A stretch of 64,000 nucleotides of DNA from Oscillospiraceae bacterium (lineage in GTDB: Bacteria > Bacillota > Clostridia > Oscillospirales > Ruminococcaceae): positions 1-64,000 of the forward strand of contig JAAWDH010000013.1 of assembly GCA_022793675.1 (NCBI GenBank), in the 5' to 3' direction. The notes under the pieces are model-generated. The model saw only the letters and a program-made list of their open reading frames with translations, had not been told where the DNA came from and searched no databases. The stretch's first letter is position 1. Every line of letters begins with the position of its first letter. The translations under genes and the position numbers were made by a program. Below are positions 48,267-57,102 of the stretch, piece by piece.

Positions 48267-49613
48267 ATGGAAATCAGGGATTTTCTGAAACAGGCGGCAG
48301 CGGTGCGTCCGTCGCCTCGGCAGCTTGCCTGGTTTGACACTGAATTTTACGCTTTTGTACATTTTTCCCCCAATACCTATACTGGTTTAGAGTGGGGCAC
48401 TGGTAAGGAAGACCCAGCTATTTTCAATCCGACGAAATTTGACCCTGACCAATGGGTTGCAGCTGTCAAATCGGCTGGGATGCGGGGATTGGTGCTGACA
48501 GCTAAACATCACGACGGCTTCTGCCTTTGGCCCTCAAAATATACCGAGCATTCGGTGAAAAATAGCCCTTGGCAGGGCGGCAAAGGGGATATTGTCAAAG
48601 AGGTGGCCGAGGCTTGCCGCCGGGGCGGCCTCAAATTTGGGTTTTATCTATCGCCTTGGGACCGCAACTGCCCGCTCTATGGCAGCGACGCCTACAACGA
48701 TTATTACAAGGCCCAGCTAACCGAGCTGCTGACTGGCTATGGCGAGATTTTCCATGTCTGGTTTGACGGGGCCTGCGGTGAAGGTCCGAACGGCAAACGG
48801 CAGGTTTACGATTTTGATGGTTACATCGAGCTGATCCGCAAATATCAACCCAACGCTACTATTTTTAATGATAAAGGCCCCGATGTCCGTTGGATTGGCA
48901 ACGAAAGCGGTACAGCCCGCGCGGCGGAATGGGCGGTAGTTCCGCATGAGCTGTGCGGCCTTTCCGAGCGGCAGACGGACGGCCCCGTCTTATCCGGCAG
49001 TCTTTCCTATCTTTACAATACCGACCCTTATATAGGCACAATGCCAGAGATCCTCTACAGCCGCGGGCTGTGCTTTGCCGGAGCAGAGGTAGATATGTCC
49101 ATCCGTCCGGGCTGGTTTTATCATCCAGAGGAAGAACCGCATTCATTGGAACGGCTGTTCAATACCTATCTGACCTCAGTAGGCGGCAATGCCTGCTTCC
49201 ATCTGAATATCCCGCCTACCCCAGAAGGGCTTTTTGATGAGCGGGATGTGAAGCGGTTGAAGGAGCTGGGGGACAAACTGCATGAAACCTTTGCGGCCGA
49301 CCTGGCGGAGCAGGCGGAGATTGTCAAAGAAACACTCGATTCTGACACCCAGGTGGCTTGGGTCGTTCGTTTTCCCCAGCCGACGGCAGTACGTTATCTG
49401 ATGCTGATGGAGGAGATTTCCAAAGGCCAGCGCATTGAGCGTTTCAAGGTGCAGGCCCGCAATGCCTTTGGCAATTGGGAGGCTATTTACCACGGCACAA
49501 CGGTTGGCCACAAGCGCATCTGCCCGCTGGACGGGGAGGCCCGCGGCGAGCTGCGGGTGTTGGTTGCTTCGGCCCGCGACGAGGTGCTGCTGAGGCGGAT
49601 CGCCCTTTTTTGA
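48267..49613 (+). CDS. Alpha-L-fucosidase, GH29 family
   Basis: 448-residue glycoside hydrolase cleaving terminal L-fucose. N-terminal TIM barrel with WFDTEFYAFVHFSPNTYTG, LVLTAKHHDGFCLWPSKYTEHSV, FGFYLSPWDRNCPLYG and the nucleophile Asp in FHVWFDGACGEG (near residue 165). A C-terminal beta-sandwich follows (about 345-448). No signal peptide, so it acts in the cytoplasm on imported fucosides. Fits a gut lifestyle on mucin or milk glycans. AGGAGG precedes the ATG. No sugar transporter is adjacent. Confidence 0.92.
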   Translation: MEIRDFLKQAAAVRPSPRQLAWFDTEFYAFVHFSPNTYTGLEWGTGKEDPAIFNPTKFDPDQWVAAVKSAGMRGLVLTAKHHDGFCLWPSKYTEHSVKNSPWQGGKGDIVKEVAEACRRGGLKFGFYLSPWDRNCPLYGSDAYNDYYKAQLTELLTGYGEIFHVWFDGACGEGPNGKRQVYDFDGYIELIRKYQPNATIFNDKGPDVRWIGNESGTARAAEWAVVPHELCGLSERQTDGPVLSGSLSYLYNTDPYIGTMPEILYSRGLCFAGAEVDMSIRPGWFYHPEEEPHSLERLFNTYLTSVGGNACFHLNIPPTPEGLFDERDVKRLKELGDKLHETFAADLAEQAEIVKETLDSDTQVAWVVRFPQPTAVRYLMLMEEISKGQRIERFKVQARNAFGNWEAIYHGTTVGHKRICPLDGEARGELRVLVASARDEVLLRRIALF

Positions 49614-49657
49614 ATGTGACGGAAGGCTGAAGAAAATCTGAAATTTTGGCAGTTTTG

Positions 49658-49686
49658 TTGCTTTTTCAGGGAAATGATGGTATACT
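49658..49686 (+). promoter_or_regulatory. SigA-type promoter of the exported phosphoesterase gene
   Basis: TTGCTT (49658-49663), 17-nt spacer, TATACT (49681-49686), 35 nt before the TTG start. Confidence 0.7.
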
Positions 49687-49721
49687 GTAAGCCATAGCAA
49701 ACCTGATAAGGAGGCATCCCT

Positions 49722-51506
49722 TTGAACCTGAAACACAAGCTTTTGATACCGCTTTCGCTTTTTTGTGCTGCAGGGGCCTGTATAGCGGCGCTCTGGCTGA
49801 CGGGGCAAAGTAAACCTGCGCCGTCGGCTTCAGCCGCTGTCCACTGCATTGGGCCGGGGAAAAAATTGGAAGTGATCTGCCGCGGGACAGAGGGCTGCAA
49901 GGTTACGCTGGCTGACAGCGACGGCAGCCCAGCCTGGACGCTGTGGCCGGTGGAAGACGGCGAGTACAAGCTGGACAAGGATCTCCCTGCCGGCGCCTAC
50001 AGCCTGACGCTCACCGACAGCCAGGGGCAGGAGATTTCCGCAGAGACGGTGACCGTCACCGATTCGCTCCTTTATACGGAGGAGGAAACCTATCCGCTGC
50101 GTTCTCTTTCGCCCCTTTACTATGACCCAGAAGCAGTTACGGCCGACGGCTGGATTGCTATTTATCACCAAGGCGACGTCCCCGGCAAAGATATGAGCGT
50201 GGTCTGGCTGAACTTAGCCGACCAGTCCACCCCCGACGGCATGGTTTCAATGCGTAATATGCAGGGGCAATGGATGCTGTTCGGCAGCGTGCCGGGGGAG
50301 TATACGGCTTATTTGTTTGCTGATAATAATTACCAGTATGATTATCTTGCCAGCTGGGACTTTTCTACCGCTGAACCGGAGGGCTGGATGCTTTGCTGGC
50401 TGCCTGAAAGCGGCAAGGCTGGCGCAGCCCAGGGCGGGATAACCGTCCGCAGTCCGGAAGAAACGGGGAAGGTTTCGGTCTATTGGGGATGCGGCGGGGA
50501 AGCCCTGCCAGACTATCTGCCGCTGGCGGAGCTTACCATCACCGAAGGGGCGGCCTATAAACAGCTGCCCGAAAGCCTTGCCATCCCCGCCGGCGCTACC
50601 GAGCTGCTGCTTTGCAGTGCGAACGGCAAGGTGCTGGCCAACGAGCGGATCCCTGATATGCTGTGCGCTAAAGAGGAAACGCCCCTTTATTCCTTTGCCG
50701 TTATTTCTGACACCCACGTCACGCCCTATCCCTGGAACGCCCGCAACCGTCAGACTGCGGCGGCTTTTGCCGACTTGGCGGCGATGGACCTGCTGCTCAC
50801 CATTGATAATGGCGACGTTACCAACAACGGCCGGCCGCGGGAGTACGCCCTATTGAAAGGCATGGCCCAAAAGGCTGGGTTATCGCCCTTTTATCTGACG
50901 ATCGGCAACCATGATGTTTACAAAAACCTTGGTTCTTATACGGAATACCGTGATACTTTTTTGAAAGCGGCGGGCCGGGACAGCGTTTATACCGAGCTGG
51001 AAGTCGAAGCGCCGGCAACCTTCCTTCTGCTTGGCAGCGAGGGCGCTGCCGACGGCCAGGCGCTGGACAGCGGCGACAGCGTCCTTCATGAGGGCCAGCT
51101 TTCCTGGCTTTCGGCACAGTTGGAAGCCGCGCCGAAAAATGAGCCTGTCTTTATTTTCCATCACCAGCCCCTTTCGGACAGCGTCAGCGGTACGCTGGGC
51201 TACAGCGACGTGATTCCTGACAGCAGCCTGCACGAGCTTTTGGACGGTAACCCGCAGGCGTTTTTCATCAGCGGCCATACCCACTATACGCTGGGCAGCG
51301 AGTGGGCAGCCTATCAATATCAGGACGGCCTTTCGGTAATTCACGACGGCTGCGTTTGTGAAAGCTACGATGGGGAAGAGGTACGCCGCGGCAGTGAAGG
51401 TTTGGTGGTGGAGGTATATGAAGATTATTTGCTGCTGCGCGCTAGGGATTTTTTAGAGGGTGCTTGGATGGCGTCAGGGTTTCGGCGGCTGGATTTCCGG
51501 TTTTAA
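49722..51506 (+). CDS. Exported calcineurin-like phosphoesterase
   Basis: 594-residue secreted or membrane-tethered protein. N-terminal signal/TM segment (about 7-27, LLIPLSLFCAAGACIAALWL), then about 280 residues of beta-rich, Ig-like sequence, then a metallophosphoesterase domain (about 325-560): FAVISDTHV, LLTIDNGDVTNNG, LTIGNHDVYKN, FIFHHQPL and FISGHTHYTLG supply all metal ligands. Substrate unknown. The start is TTG at 49722, with AAGGAGG 7 nt upstream. Its own promoter separates it from the fucosidase gene. Confidence 0.88.
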   Translation: MNLKHKLLIPLSLFCAAGACIAALWLTGQSKPAPSASAAVHCIGPGKKLEVICRGTEGCKVTLADSDGSPAWTLWPVEDGEYKLDKDLPAGAYSLTLTDSQGQEISAETVTVTDSLLYTEEETYPLRSLSPLYYDPEAVTADGWIAIYHQGDVPGKDMSVVWLNLADQSTPDGMVSMRNMQGQWMLFGSVPGEYTAYLFADNNYQYDYLASWDFSTAEPEGWMLCWLPESGKAGAAQGGITVRSPEETGKVSVYWGCGGEALPDYLPLAELTITEGAAYKQLPESLAIPAGATELLLCSANGKVLANERIPDMLCAKEETPLYSFAVISDTHVTPYPWNARNRQTAAAFADLAAMDLLLTIDNGDVTNNGRPREYALLKGMAQKAGLSPFYLTIGNHDVYKNLGSYTEYRDTFLKAAGRDSVYTELEVEAPATFLLLGSEGAADGQALDSGDSVLHEGQLSWLSAQLEAAPKNEPVFIFHHQPLSDSVSGTLGYSDVIPDSSLHELLDGNPQAFFISGHTHYTLGSEWAAYQYQDGLSVIHDGCVCESYDGEEVRRGSEGLVVEVYEDYLLLRARDFLEGAWMASGFRRLDFRF

Positions 51507-51580
51507 TGGTTCCCTAAAGGTCGAAGTGCAGTAAAAATCCGGCTTTTTTTGGAAAGTTCGGAAAATTTCCTGAATATGGC

Positions 51581-51609
51581 TTGTCTAAAAGGGATTTTTG
51601 TGCTAAAAT
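51581..51609 (+). promoter_or_regulatory. SigA-type promoter of the SseB-like gene
   Basis: TTGTCT (51581-51586), 17-nt spacer, TAAAAT (51604-51609). Confidence 0.65.
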
Positions 51610-51714
51610 AGTAATGGAACTGTATTAGAAGCGGATTGCTGCCGGAAAGCTGGGGTTTTTTGAGCAGCAGCGCAGGAAACAGTCAGATTATTGAAGAGAT
51701 TGGAGAAATTTATC

Positions 51715-52857
51715 ATGGCTATTCTTGATATATTCGGCAAGAAAAAAGGCGATGGATCGCCGGAGAATGAAGCTGCTGCGGAAACTGAAGCCACAGCCCC
51801 TGCTGAGGAGACCAGAGAGGGCGGCCCTGCTATTTCCATGAGCGGCAGCGGGCAGCCTTCCGGCAGCAGCGCGCAGCCTCGCCGCCTTGCCGGCCCTCAG
51901 GCTGAAGCAATGAAGAAAATCGAAACTGTGGCCCGCGCTATGTACGAGGGCAAGCGGGACTGCTATCTGATCCTCGACCCTCGCACGACACTTGAGGAGC
52001 TGGAGGAGAAGAAAAACATCCGCCCGCTGATTACAGCTTTAAGCCCCCAGAACCGGATCCCAGTGCTGCGTTTTGCCAGCAGCGAGATGGTGGCGGAGCA
52101 GGTCGCCCGCAATTTCAACTGCGTGGCGGAGGATAAGCCGTTAGTAATGAAAGTGCCTTTCCCGGCAGTGTACAAGATCCTCAACGACGTGATGCTTTAC
52201 GGCGTCTTCGGCTTTGTGGTGCATGAGGTAGGCAAAGAGCACGCCGGCAGCACCATCCACATGAGCAGCTATGTGCTGGGCGAGCTGGAAAAGAAGGATA
52301 TCCGCCCCTATATGTCCCAGGCGATGACAATACAGTCGCTGCATCAGCTGCGGGCTATTAACGGCCGCTTCTATGTTGTGGCGGCCCCTGGCACGACTGT
52401 TGAACAGGCTAAAGCCGGCGACTTTGCGCTGGGCTTCGGCAGCCGCAATGGCAAAGCGTTCTGCTCGATTTTTGCCTCCCGGCCTTTGGCTGAGGAACAC
52501 GTTTCCCGCAGCGGCGTCAAGGCTGTCGTGGTGGAGATGAACGGCCAGCAGCTGGTGGATAAGCTGGCGGAGACCCGCAACCGTTTGGATCAGGAATTCG
52601 CGATTATCTTTACCGAACCGAACGGCGCCCATATCCAGATTTCGACGCTGTTCATCATGCTTTGCTGCGAGGTTCTGAAATTGCAGCGTCCCAAGATCAA
52701 CACTAAGCCCCCTGTTGCGCCAGAAATCGTTACCATGGATGGCGCTGACGGTGACCAGCCTGTTTCAGCACCTGCGGAAGAGGAAGCGCCTGCCGAGGCA
52801 GAAGCAGCAGAAGAACCTGCTGAGGCCGAAGTGCCGGCTGAGCCTGAAGGCGAGTAA
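51715..52857 (+). CDS. SseB-domain-like protein with acidic, Ala/Glu-rich ends
   Basis: 380 residues. A low-complexity Glu/Ala/Ser/Gly N terminus (about 10-60) is followed by two related alpha/beta halves (about 65-190 and 200-330), with LILDPRTTLEELEEKKNIRPLITAL and the repeated R-I-P-V-L-R-F / V-P-F-P-A-V-Y strands resembling SseB (enhanced serine sensitivity) domains, and a second low-complexity EAPAEAEAAEEPAEAEVP tail. Function is unknown; SseB-type proteins occur in secretion- and stress-related contexts. GGAGAA, 7 nt upstream, selects the ATG at 51715 over a TTG at 51691. Confidence 0.6.
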   Translation: MAILDIFGKKKGDGSPENEAAAETEATAPAEETREGGPAISMSGSGQPSGSSAQPRRLAGPQAEAMKKIETVARAMYEGKRDCYLILDPRTTLEELEEKKNIRPLITALSPQNRIPVLRFASSEMVAEQVARNFNCVAEDKPLVMKVPFPAVYKILNDVMLYGVFGFVVHEVGKEHAGSTIHMSSYVLGELEKKDIRPYMSQAMTIQSLHQLRAINGRFYVVAAPGTTVEQAKAGDFALGFGSRNGKAFCSIFASRPLAEEHVSRSGVKAVVVEMNGQQLVDKLAETRNRLDQEFAIIFTEPNGAHIQISTLFIMLCCEVLKLQRPKINTKPPVAPEIVTMDGADGDQPVSAPAEEEAPAEAEAAEEPAEAEVPAEPEGE

Positions 52858-52881
52858 GTAAAAGCTGTTAAAGTAGCGTTA

Positions 52882-52916
52882 AAATCCCCGCTGCCCGTTT
52901 GGACAGCGGGGATTTA
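52882..52916 (+). terminator. Rho-independent terminator
   Basis: AAATCCCCGCTG/CAGCGGGGATTT stem. It can also serve the convergent aminopeptidase gene (minus strand AAATCCCCGCTG with TTTTAACG downstream). Confidence 0.8.
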
Positions 52917-52932
52917 GCATTTAATTGGTTTC

Positions 52933-54183
52933 TCAGGCGAACAGCGCTTCGATTTCTTCGGTAGTGTGGACAAATCCTGCTGACAGGTTCTCTGCACCGG
53001 TTTCGGTGATCAGGATATCGTCCTCAATCCGCACGCCGATTTCTTCTTCTTCGATGTACAGCCCCGGTTCGACGGTGATGACCATCCCCGGTGCGAGCTT
53101 TTCAAGGGTGGGGGAGGAGACGTCATGGGTGTCCAGCCCCAGATGATGGGAAACGCCATGGTAGTAGTAGTCGCCGACTTTTTTGCCGTCTGCCAGCAAC
53201 CCCAGTTTAGGCAGTTCCTTTTCATAAAAGTCAATGACCAGCTGGTTCAGCTCCCCTAACGTCATGCCTGGTTTTGCGGTTTCGATAACCAGCTTTTGGG
53301 CCGCCAGCACCGTGTTGTAAACGGCTTTCTGGCGCGCGGTAAAATGGCCGTTGATGGGGAAGGTACGGGAAATGTCGGCGCAATAGTGGTTGTGGGCGCT
53401 GCCCAGGTCGATTAGTACCAGCTGGCCGTCCTCGACGACCTGGTTGTTTTCAGCATAATGGAGGGTTGTCGCCCGCCGGCCGCCGGCGACGATGGAGGGG
53501 AAAGCGTGTTCCCGTTCGTTCTGGCAGGCCAGCGAAAAGTCAAATGCCCCTTCCAACTCAGCCTCGTTGATGCCTGGGCGGGCGTGGCGGATCATTGCAC
53601 GGACAGCGGTGTCGGTGGCGGCTTGTGCTTTGCGCATTTCTGCTAGCTCCGCGTCGCTCTTGACCATCCGCATCGCCGCCAGTTCGCCGCGGACATCGGT
53701 AATTTCCACTGCTGGGTAGCGCTCGCGGATGACCTTGGCCTGTTCATGGGCAGGGGTGTCGGCTTGGCTGGCTGTGTAGCGCCAGAGGTCAAGGCCGATT
53801 TGCAGCTTACCCAGCCCTTGGGTTCCGCTGACCAGTCTGTTCAGGTTTGCCGGGAAATCTTCTAGGTAGCGGATATCGTCAATGCCGCTGACAGCAGTTG
53901 CTTCGTCGCGCTTCATTCGGCCGCCCACCCATTTGGCCAGCTCCTCGCTGTAAGGCTCGATGAACAGCGTCGCCGTAACCTCCTTGCCTGGCATCTTTTT
54001 CAGCATCAAGATCATGTTTTCGCGGTCAATGCCAGTTAGATAGTAAAAGTTGCGGTCAACCGAGAAGCCGTAACTTTCATCAGCCGAGCGCATTGGCGCT
54101 TTGCCGGAAAAAATCAGCACTGCGGCCGGGGCGGCAAGCCCTTCCATCAGCGCCAGGCGTCTGGATTTGTAAAACTCTTTCAT
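52933..54183 (-). CDS. pepP: Xaa-Pro aminopeptidase (M24B)
   Basis: 416-residue dimetal peptidase removing N-terminal residues ahead of proline. The N-terminal domain (about 1-165: AMRSADESYGFSVDRNFYYLTGI-like) is that of AMP_N; the pita-bread domain has the five metal ligands in VLIDLGSAHNHYCADISRTFPING (two Asp), YYYHGVSHHLGLDTHDV (His), VITVEPGLYIEEEEIGVRIEDD (two Glu). The ATG at 54183 has AAAGGAGCG 8 nt upstream; the frame extends to 54474 but overlaps the next gene antisense-free in another frame, so the longer form is rejected. It follows the glycosylase gene by 14 nt. Confidence 0.94.
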   Translation of the reverse strand: MKEFYKSRRLALMEGLAAPAAVLIFSGKAPMRSADESYGFSVDRNFYYLTGIDRENMILMLKKMPGKEVTATLFIEPYSEELAKWVGGRMKRDEATAVSGIDDIRYLEDFPANLNRLVSGTQGLGKLQIGLDLWRYTASQADTPAHEQAKVIRERYPAVEITDVRGELAAMRMVKSDAELAEMRKAQAATDTAVRAMIRHARPGINEAELEGAFDFSLACQNEREHAFPSIVAGGRRATTLHYAENNQVVEDGQLVLIDLGSAHNHYCADISRTFPINGHFTARQKAVYNTVLAAQKLVIETAKPGMTLGELNQLVIDFYEKELPKLGLLADGKKVGDYYYHGVSHHLGLDTHDVSSPTLEKLAPGMVITVEPGLYIEEEEIGVRIEDDILITETGAENLSAGFVHTTEEIEALFA

Positions 54184-54197
54184 CAAAATCGCTCCTT

Positions 54198-54686
54198 TTA
54201 TTGATTGAGGAAGGGCAGGATGGCTTCTCCCCAGGATGTCCGCAGCCGTTCCATCGACCAGGCGGCGTTGGCTGGGCTGGTGGAGGGGAGGCGCTTTGCC
54301 GGGAGGGTTAACTTCTGCCCGCTCTTTATAAACAGGTTTTCTGCCTGCGCGCCATTGAAAAACAAAGCCTTTACCGGCGCTGTGGCTAGGAACCCTTCCA
54401 CATCGTGATAGACAGGGCTCCGGATACTGGCGTCGGCTGCGCCGCGGATGTCGCAGTTGTCCAACACATCCCACAGCGCTACCTTCCGCCGCAGCAGGAA
54501 GGCTATCTTTTCTTCGCGGCTTTGCGGCACGGCATCGCCAAGCAGCCCCGCCAGCAGCGGCCAGAACCGGTTACGCGGGTGGCCGTAATAAAACCCGCTT
54601 TCGAACGACAGCGGGGAGGGGTAGCTCCCCAAAATTAGGATGCGCGCGTCGTCCCCGCAGCAGGGCGGGAAGGATGAAGGCCCCAT
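54198..54686 (-). CDS. DNA-deoxyinosine glycosylase (UDG superfamily)
   Basis: 162-residue base-excision enzyme of the hypoxanthine-DNA glycosylase branch. ILILGSYPSPLSFESGFYYGHPRNRFWPLL (residues 15-45) matches motif I of the Mug/UDG superfamily in its LGSFPS-HPRNxFW form; ALWDVLDNCDIRGAADASI and LPSTSPANAAW (motif II, S-T-S-P-A-N) complete the assignment. TAAGGAGGAATT precedes the ATG. First gene of a short minus-strand pair with the aminopeptidase. Confidence 0.88.
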   Translation of the reverse strand: MGPSSFPPCCGDDARILILGSYPSPLSFESGFYYGHPRNRFWPLLAGLLGDAVPQSREEKIAFLLRRKVALWDVLDNCDIRGAADASIRSPVYHDVEGFLATAPVKALFFNGAQAENLFIKSGQKLTLPAKRLPSTSPANAAWSMERLRTSWGEAILPFLNQ

Positions 54687-54702
54687 AATTCCTCCTTATT
54701 TT

Positions 54703-55078
54703 TCAACGTTCTGGAAGTGTTTTCAGGAAGACGATAAGCCCAGCAAGCCCCAGCAGCGGCATCACGCCAAAAATCATCGTCAGCCTAATGCCAAAGTAGG
54801 CCGACATCCCAAAACAGGCTCCAGCTGCAAGGAGCTGGACCGCCGTCCCTGCCAGCAGCCAGCCCCGGAATTTTTCCCTTGCCTGCCAGCAGCAGCCCGC
54901 CGCCAAGCATCATCAGGAAGATCCATGGCAGCGCCAGTACCAGCGCGATGGCTGCCCCCAGCAAGTAAAAATCGGTGTAATGGCGAAGGTCTGTGCAGAA
55001 GAAAATGAACATCCCGACGGCATAGCTAGAGCTTAAAAGGCTGTCTGTCAGTAAAAAACACCTAAGCCCTTTGCCCAT
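54703..55078 (-). pseudogene. Small four-TM membrane protein gene with a frameshift
   Basis: From the ATG at 55078 (GGAGGTG upstream) the frame reads MGKGLRCFLLTDSLLSSSYA through two hydrophobic segments to GGGLLLAGKGK; the continuation KFRGWLLAGTAVQLLAAGA to FLKTLPER (stop at 54703) is in another frame. Removing one A from the A5 run in GGGAAAAATTCC (about 54870) joins them into about 124 residues with four TM helices. No family recognised. Either a recent inactivation or a base-calling error. Confidence 0.6.
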
Positions 55079-55234
55079 CCGGCCCACCTCCCGACTACAA
55101 TATTTTACCATACTTTCTGCTATTTTACAAGCCGCTCTTTTCGCTATAAATAGGAAAAAACCCGGAAACCTTTCATGGAAAAAGCCAATTTTCCCTGGAA
55201 TGGTTTGACGCCTATCAGCTTTTCTATTATAATT

Positions 55235-55381
55235 GAAAATATTAAAGCGCCGCCGCTGTTTGTTGACCGGGAAAATCCGGTTTCTAACCATATTTACCAG
55301 CGATGCGGTTTCTGGAAAATGGAAAGCTGCCGCCAATATGCGGTAGCAGGGAAGGGCTTTGGCCTGCCGCAGCTGACATAA
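55235..55381 (+). pseudogene. Remnant of a GNAT acetyltransferase gene
   Basis: The frame reading PPLFVDRENPVSNHIYQRCGFWKMESCRQY is the characteristic motif B/C-terminal end of GNAT enzymes (VDxxNPxSNxIYxKxGF). The rest of the domain, including the acetyl-CoA motif, is absent, and no ribosome site precedes the fragment. It sits 16 nt before an intact HAD gene, as the residue of a deleted neighbour. Confidence 0.55.
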
Positions 55382-55397
55382 AGACAGGAGATTATGT

Positions 55398-56198
55398 ATG
55401 AAATACAAAATTCTGGCATTGGACTTGGATGGGACGCTGACCAATTCGCAAAAAATCATCACGCCGCGCACCAAGGCTGCGCTGATGGAGGCCCAGCGGC
55501 AAGGTTTGCGGTTGGCGCTGGCGTCGGGCAGGCCGACAGAGGGGATTCTCCCGCTGGCGGAAGAACTGGAGATGGCGCGCTGGGGCGGGTTTATTCTGTC
55601 CTTCAACGGCGCACAGGTGTTGGAATTGGGCAGCGGCAAAATCCTTTATCAGAAGGTGCTCGACCTTGACCGGGTCCCAACGATTTATCGGCTGGCCCAA
55701 AAGTATCAGGTAGGGGTGCTGACCTATAAGGACGGCGCGGTGCTGACCGAAACGCCGGACGACCCCTATATTGAACTTGAGTGCCGGGTTAACAGAATGC
55801 CGTTTCAGGCCGTGCCGTCTTTTACAGAGGCGGTGACCGAGCCGGTGCCCAAATGTTTAATGACCGGCGAGGGCAGCCATATGGCGGAGATCGAAGGCCC
55901 TATCCGCGAAGCTTTGCCTGGCCTTAGCGTCTACCGTTCTGAAGCGTTTTTCATTGAGATTATGCCGGAGCATATCGACAAAGCCTATTCGCTGGAGCAG
56001 CTGCTGAAAAGCCAAAACCTTACGCGGGAGGAGTTGGCGGCCTGCGGCGACGGCTTCAACGATATTTCCATGATCCGCTATGCCGGCTTTGGCGTCGCCA
56101 TGGCTAACGCCGTTCCCGCCGCCAAAGAAGCCGCTGATTTTGTGACAGCCTCTAACGATGAAGACGGCGTTGCCCTTGCTGTCGAGAAGTTTTTCTAG
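55398..56198 (+). CDS. Cof-type HAD-IIB sugar phosphatase-like hydrolase
   Basis: 266-residue HAD hydrolase with a C2b cap. Motif I LALDLDGTLTNSQK (residues 6-19), motif II LALASGRPTEG (Ser near 41), and motif IV ACGDGFNDISMIRYAGFGVAMANAVPAAKEAADFVT (near 215) are complete. Family members dephosphorylate sugar phosphates, FMN or PLP. AGGAGATT precedes the ATG. Confidence 0.92.
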   Translation: MKYKILALDLDGTLTNSQKIITPRTKAALMEAQRQGLRLALASGRPTEGILPLAEELEMARWGGFILSFNGAQVLELGSGKILYQKVLDLDRVPTIYRLAQKYQVGVLTYKDGAVLTETPDDPYIELECRVNRMPFQAVPSFTEAVTEPVPKCLMTGEGSHMAEIEGPIREALPGLSVYRSEAFFIEIMPEHIDKAYSLEQLLKSQNLTREELAACGDGFNDISMIRYAGFGVAMANAVPAAKEAADFVTASNDEDGVALAVEKFF

Positions 56199-56225
56199 GA
56201 GTGTGGCTTTACCCGCTTGGACCCT

Positions 56226-56672
56226 CTACGGCTTTCTGTTTTTATGGATGAGCAGCAGGACCGCGGCTGCGGCTGCCAGCAGCCCGATAACCAGCAAAAC
56301 TCCTGAAACGTCTATACTGCCGACTACTAAAATGTGGGTCATGGCATCTGCTTGCCCGATAACGCCTTTCGGCGCTTTATTCATCCTTGCAGCAGCGTAA
56401 ATGCCGAAGGCTATTGCGGCAACGATAAGGGAAAGGGCAATCGCGAAAATATGCCGCCGCTTTGCGGACGCGTGGTTGTCAAATCCCAGTTGTTTGGCGG
56501 CATCGTCGGCAAATTCTGCCGGGTTGCCCAGACGTTTAACGACCTGTGCTTCTGTTTCGCCGTGTTCCAGCGCCGAGTCGAAAATTTCGGCCAGGTCGCG
56601 CAGGATTTCCTGCTTGGCTTTGCGGGGCAGGTGGAGCGCTTTAGCGGTTTGTCTGAGGTACTGTTCCTTCAT
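56226..56672 (-). CDS. DUF1700-like membrane protein paired with PadR
   Basis: 148 residues. The cytosolic N-terminal part (1-65, MKEQYLRQTAKALHLPRKAK, LAEIFDSALEHGETEAQVVKRLGNPAEFA) is the helical domain typical of DUF1700/HAAS-type proteins that follow PadR regulators; two TM helices follow (about 72-92 and 115-140). Probably a membrane sensor or partner controlled by the regulator. AGGAGGAACC precedes the ATG, which overlaps the padR stop by 4 nt. Confidence 0.8.
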   Translation of the reverse strand: MKEQYLRQTAKALHLPRKAKQEILRDLAEIFDSALEHGETEAQVVKRLGNPAEFADDAAKQLGFDNHASAKRRHIFAIALSLIVAAIAFGIYAAARMNKAPKGVIGQADAMTHILVVGSIDVSGVLLVIGLLAAAAAVLLLIHKNRKP

Positions 56673-57025
56673 GTTGGTTCCTCCTCTTGGTAGGCGGCGA
56701 TGAAGCCGTCGACACAGTTTTTGTATGCTGACCAAAACTGGATCAGTTCTTCCAATACGCCTTTGCCCTTTGGGGTGAGGGCGTAATATTTTTTGGAACC
56801 GCCGTTGGCGGCGGCTGGGGCTATCCGGCAGCTGATCAGCTCGGCTTCTTGCAGGCGGTAAAGGAGCGGGTAAACCGTTCCTTCTTTTGCATAGCCCAAA
56901 ACGGCGGCTTTCTCATTCAGCCCCGTGATAATTTCATAGCCATAGGTTTCCCCGCGCCCAATTAGGCATAAAAGCATCATTTCCAGCGAACCTTTTTTGA
57001 ATTGCTGTACATAACGGCTGTCCAT
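56669..57025 (-). CDS. PadR family transcriptional regulator
   Basis: 118-residue winged-helix repressor. MDSRYVQQFKKGSLEMMLLCLIGRGETYGYEIITGL, then GTVYPLLYRLQEAELI (recognition helix/wing) and KYYALTPKGKGVLEEL are the PadR-N signature. It is the first gene of the padR-DUF1700 operon and lies directly behind a palindromic operator covering its own -10, so autoregulation is expected. Confidence 0.92.
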   Translation of the reverse strand: MDSRYVQQFKKGSLEMMLLCLIGRGETYGYEIITGLNEKAAVLGYAKEGTVYPLLYRLQEAELISCRIAPAAANGGSKKYYALTPKGKGVLEELIQFWSAYKNCVDGFIAAYQEEEPT

Positions 57026-57044
57026 AGCATCCTTCCTTTGGTTT

Positions 57045-57102
57045 AATACCTAGTATTACTATATAGCAATACTAGTATATCATGCCTTTGCTAAAAAGTC
57101 AA
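57045..57102 (-). promoter_or_regulatory. padR promoter with overlapping palindromic operator
   Basis: On the minus strand TTGACT (57102-57097), 17-nt spacer, TATACT (57079-57074). A dyad centred on CTATATAG (about 57059-57066) with TAGTATT/AATACTA arms (57051-57057 and 57069-57075) overlaps and follows the -10. The form ATAC-TAGTATT-N-CTATATAG fits PadR operators (ATGT/ATAC-type arms). Confidence 0.75.

Noticed and set aside
54184-54474. N-terminal extension of the Xaa-Pro aminopeptidase by 97 residues
   Set aside because: It would overlap the DNA glycosylase gene, has no ribosome site, and the family N terminus begins at MKEFYKSRR.
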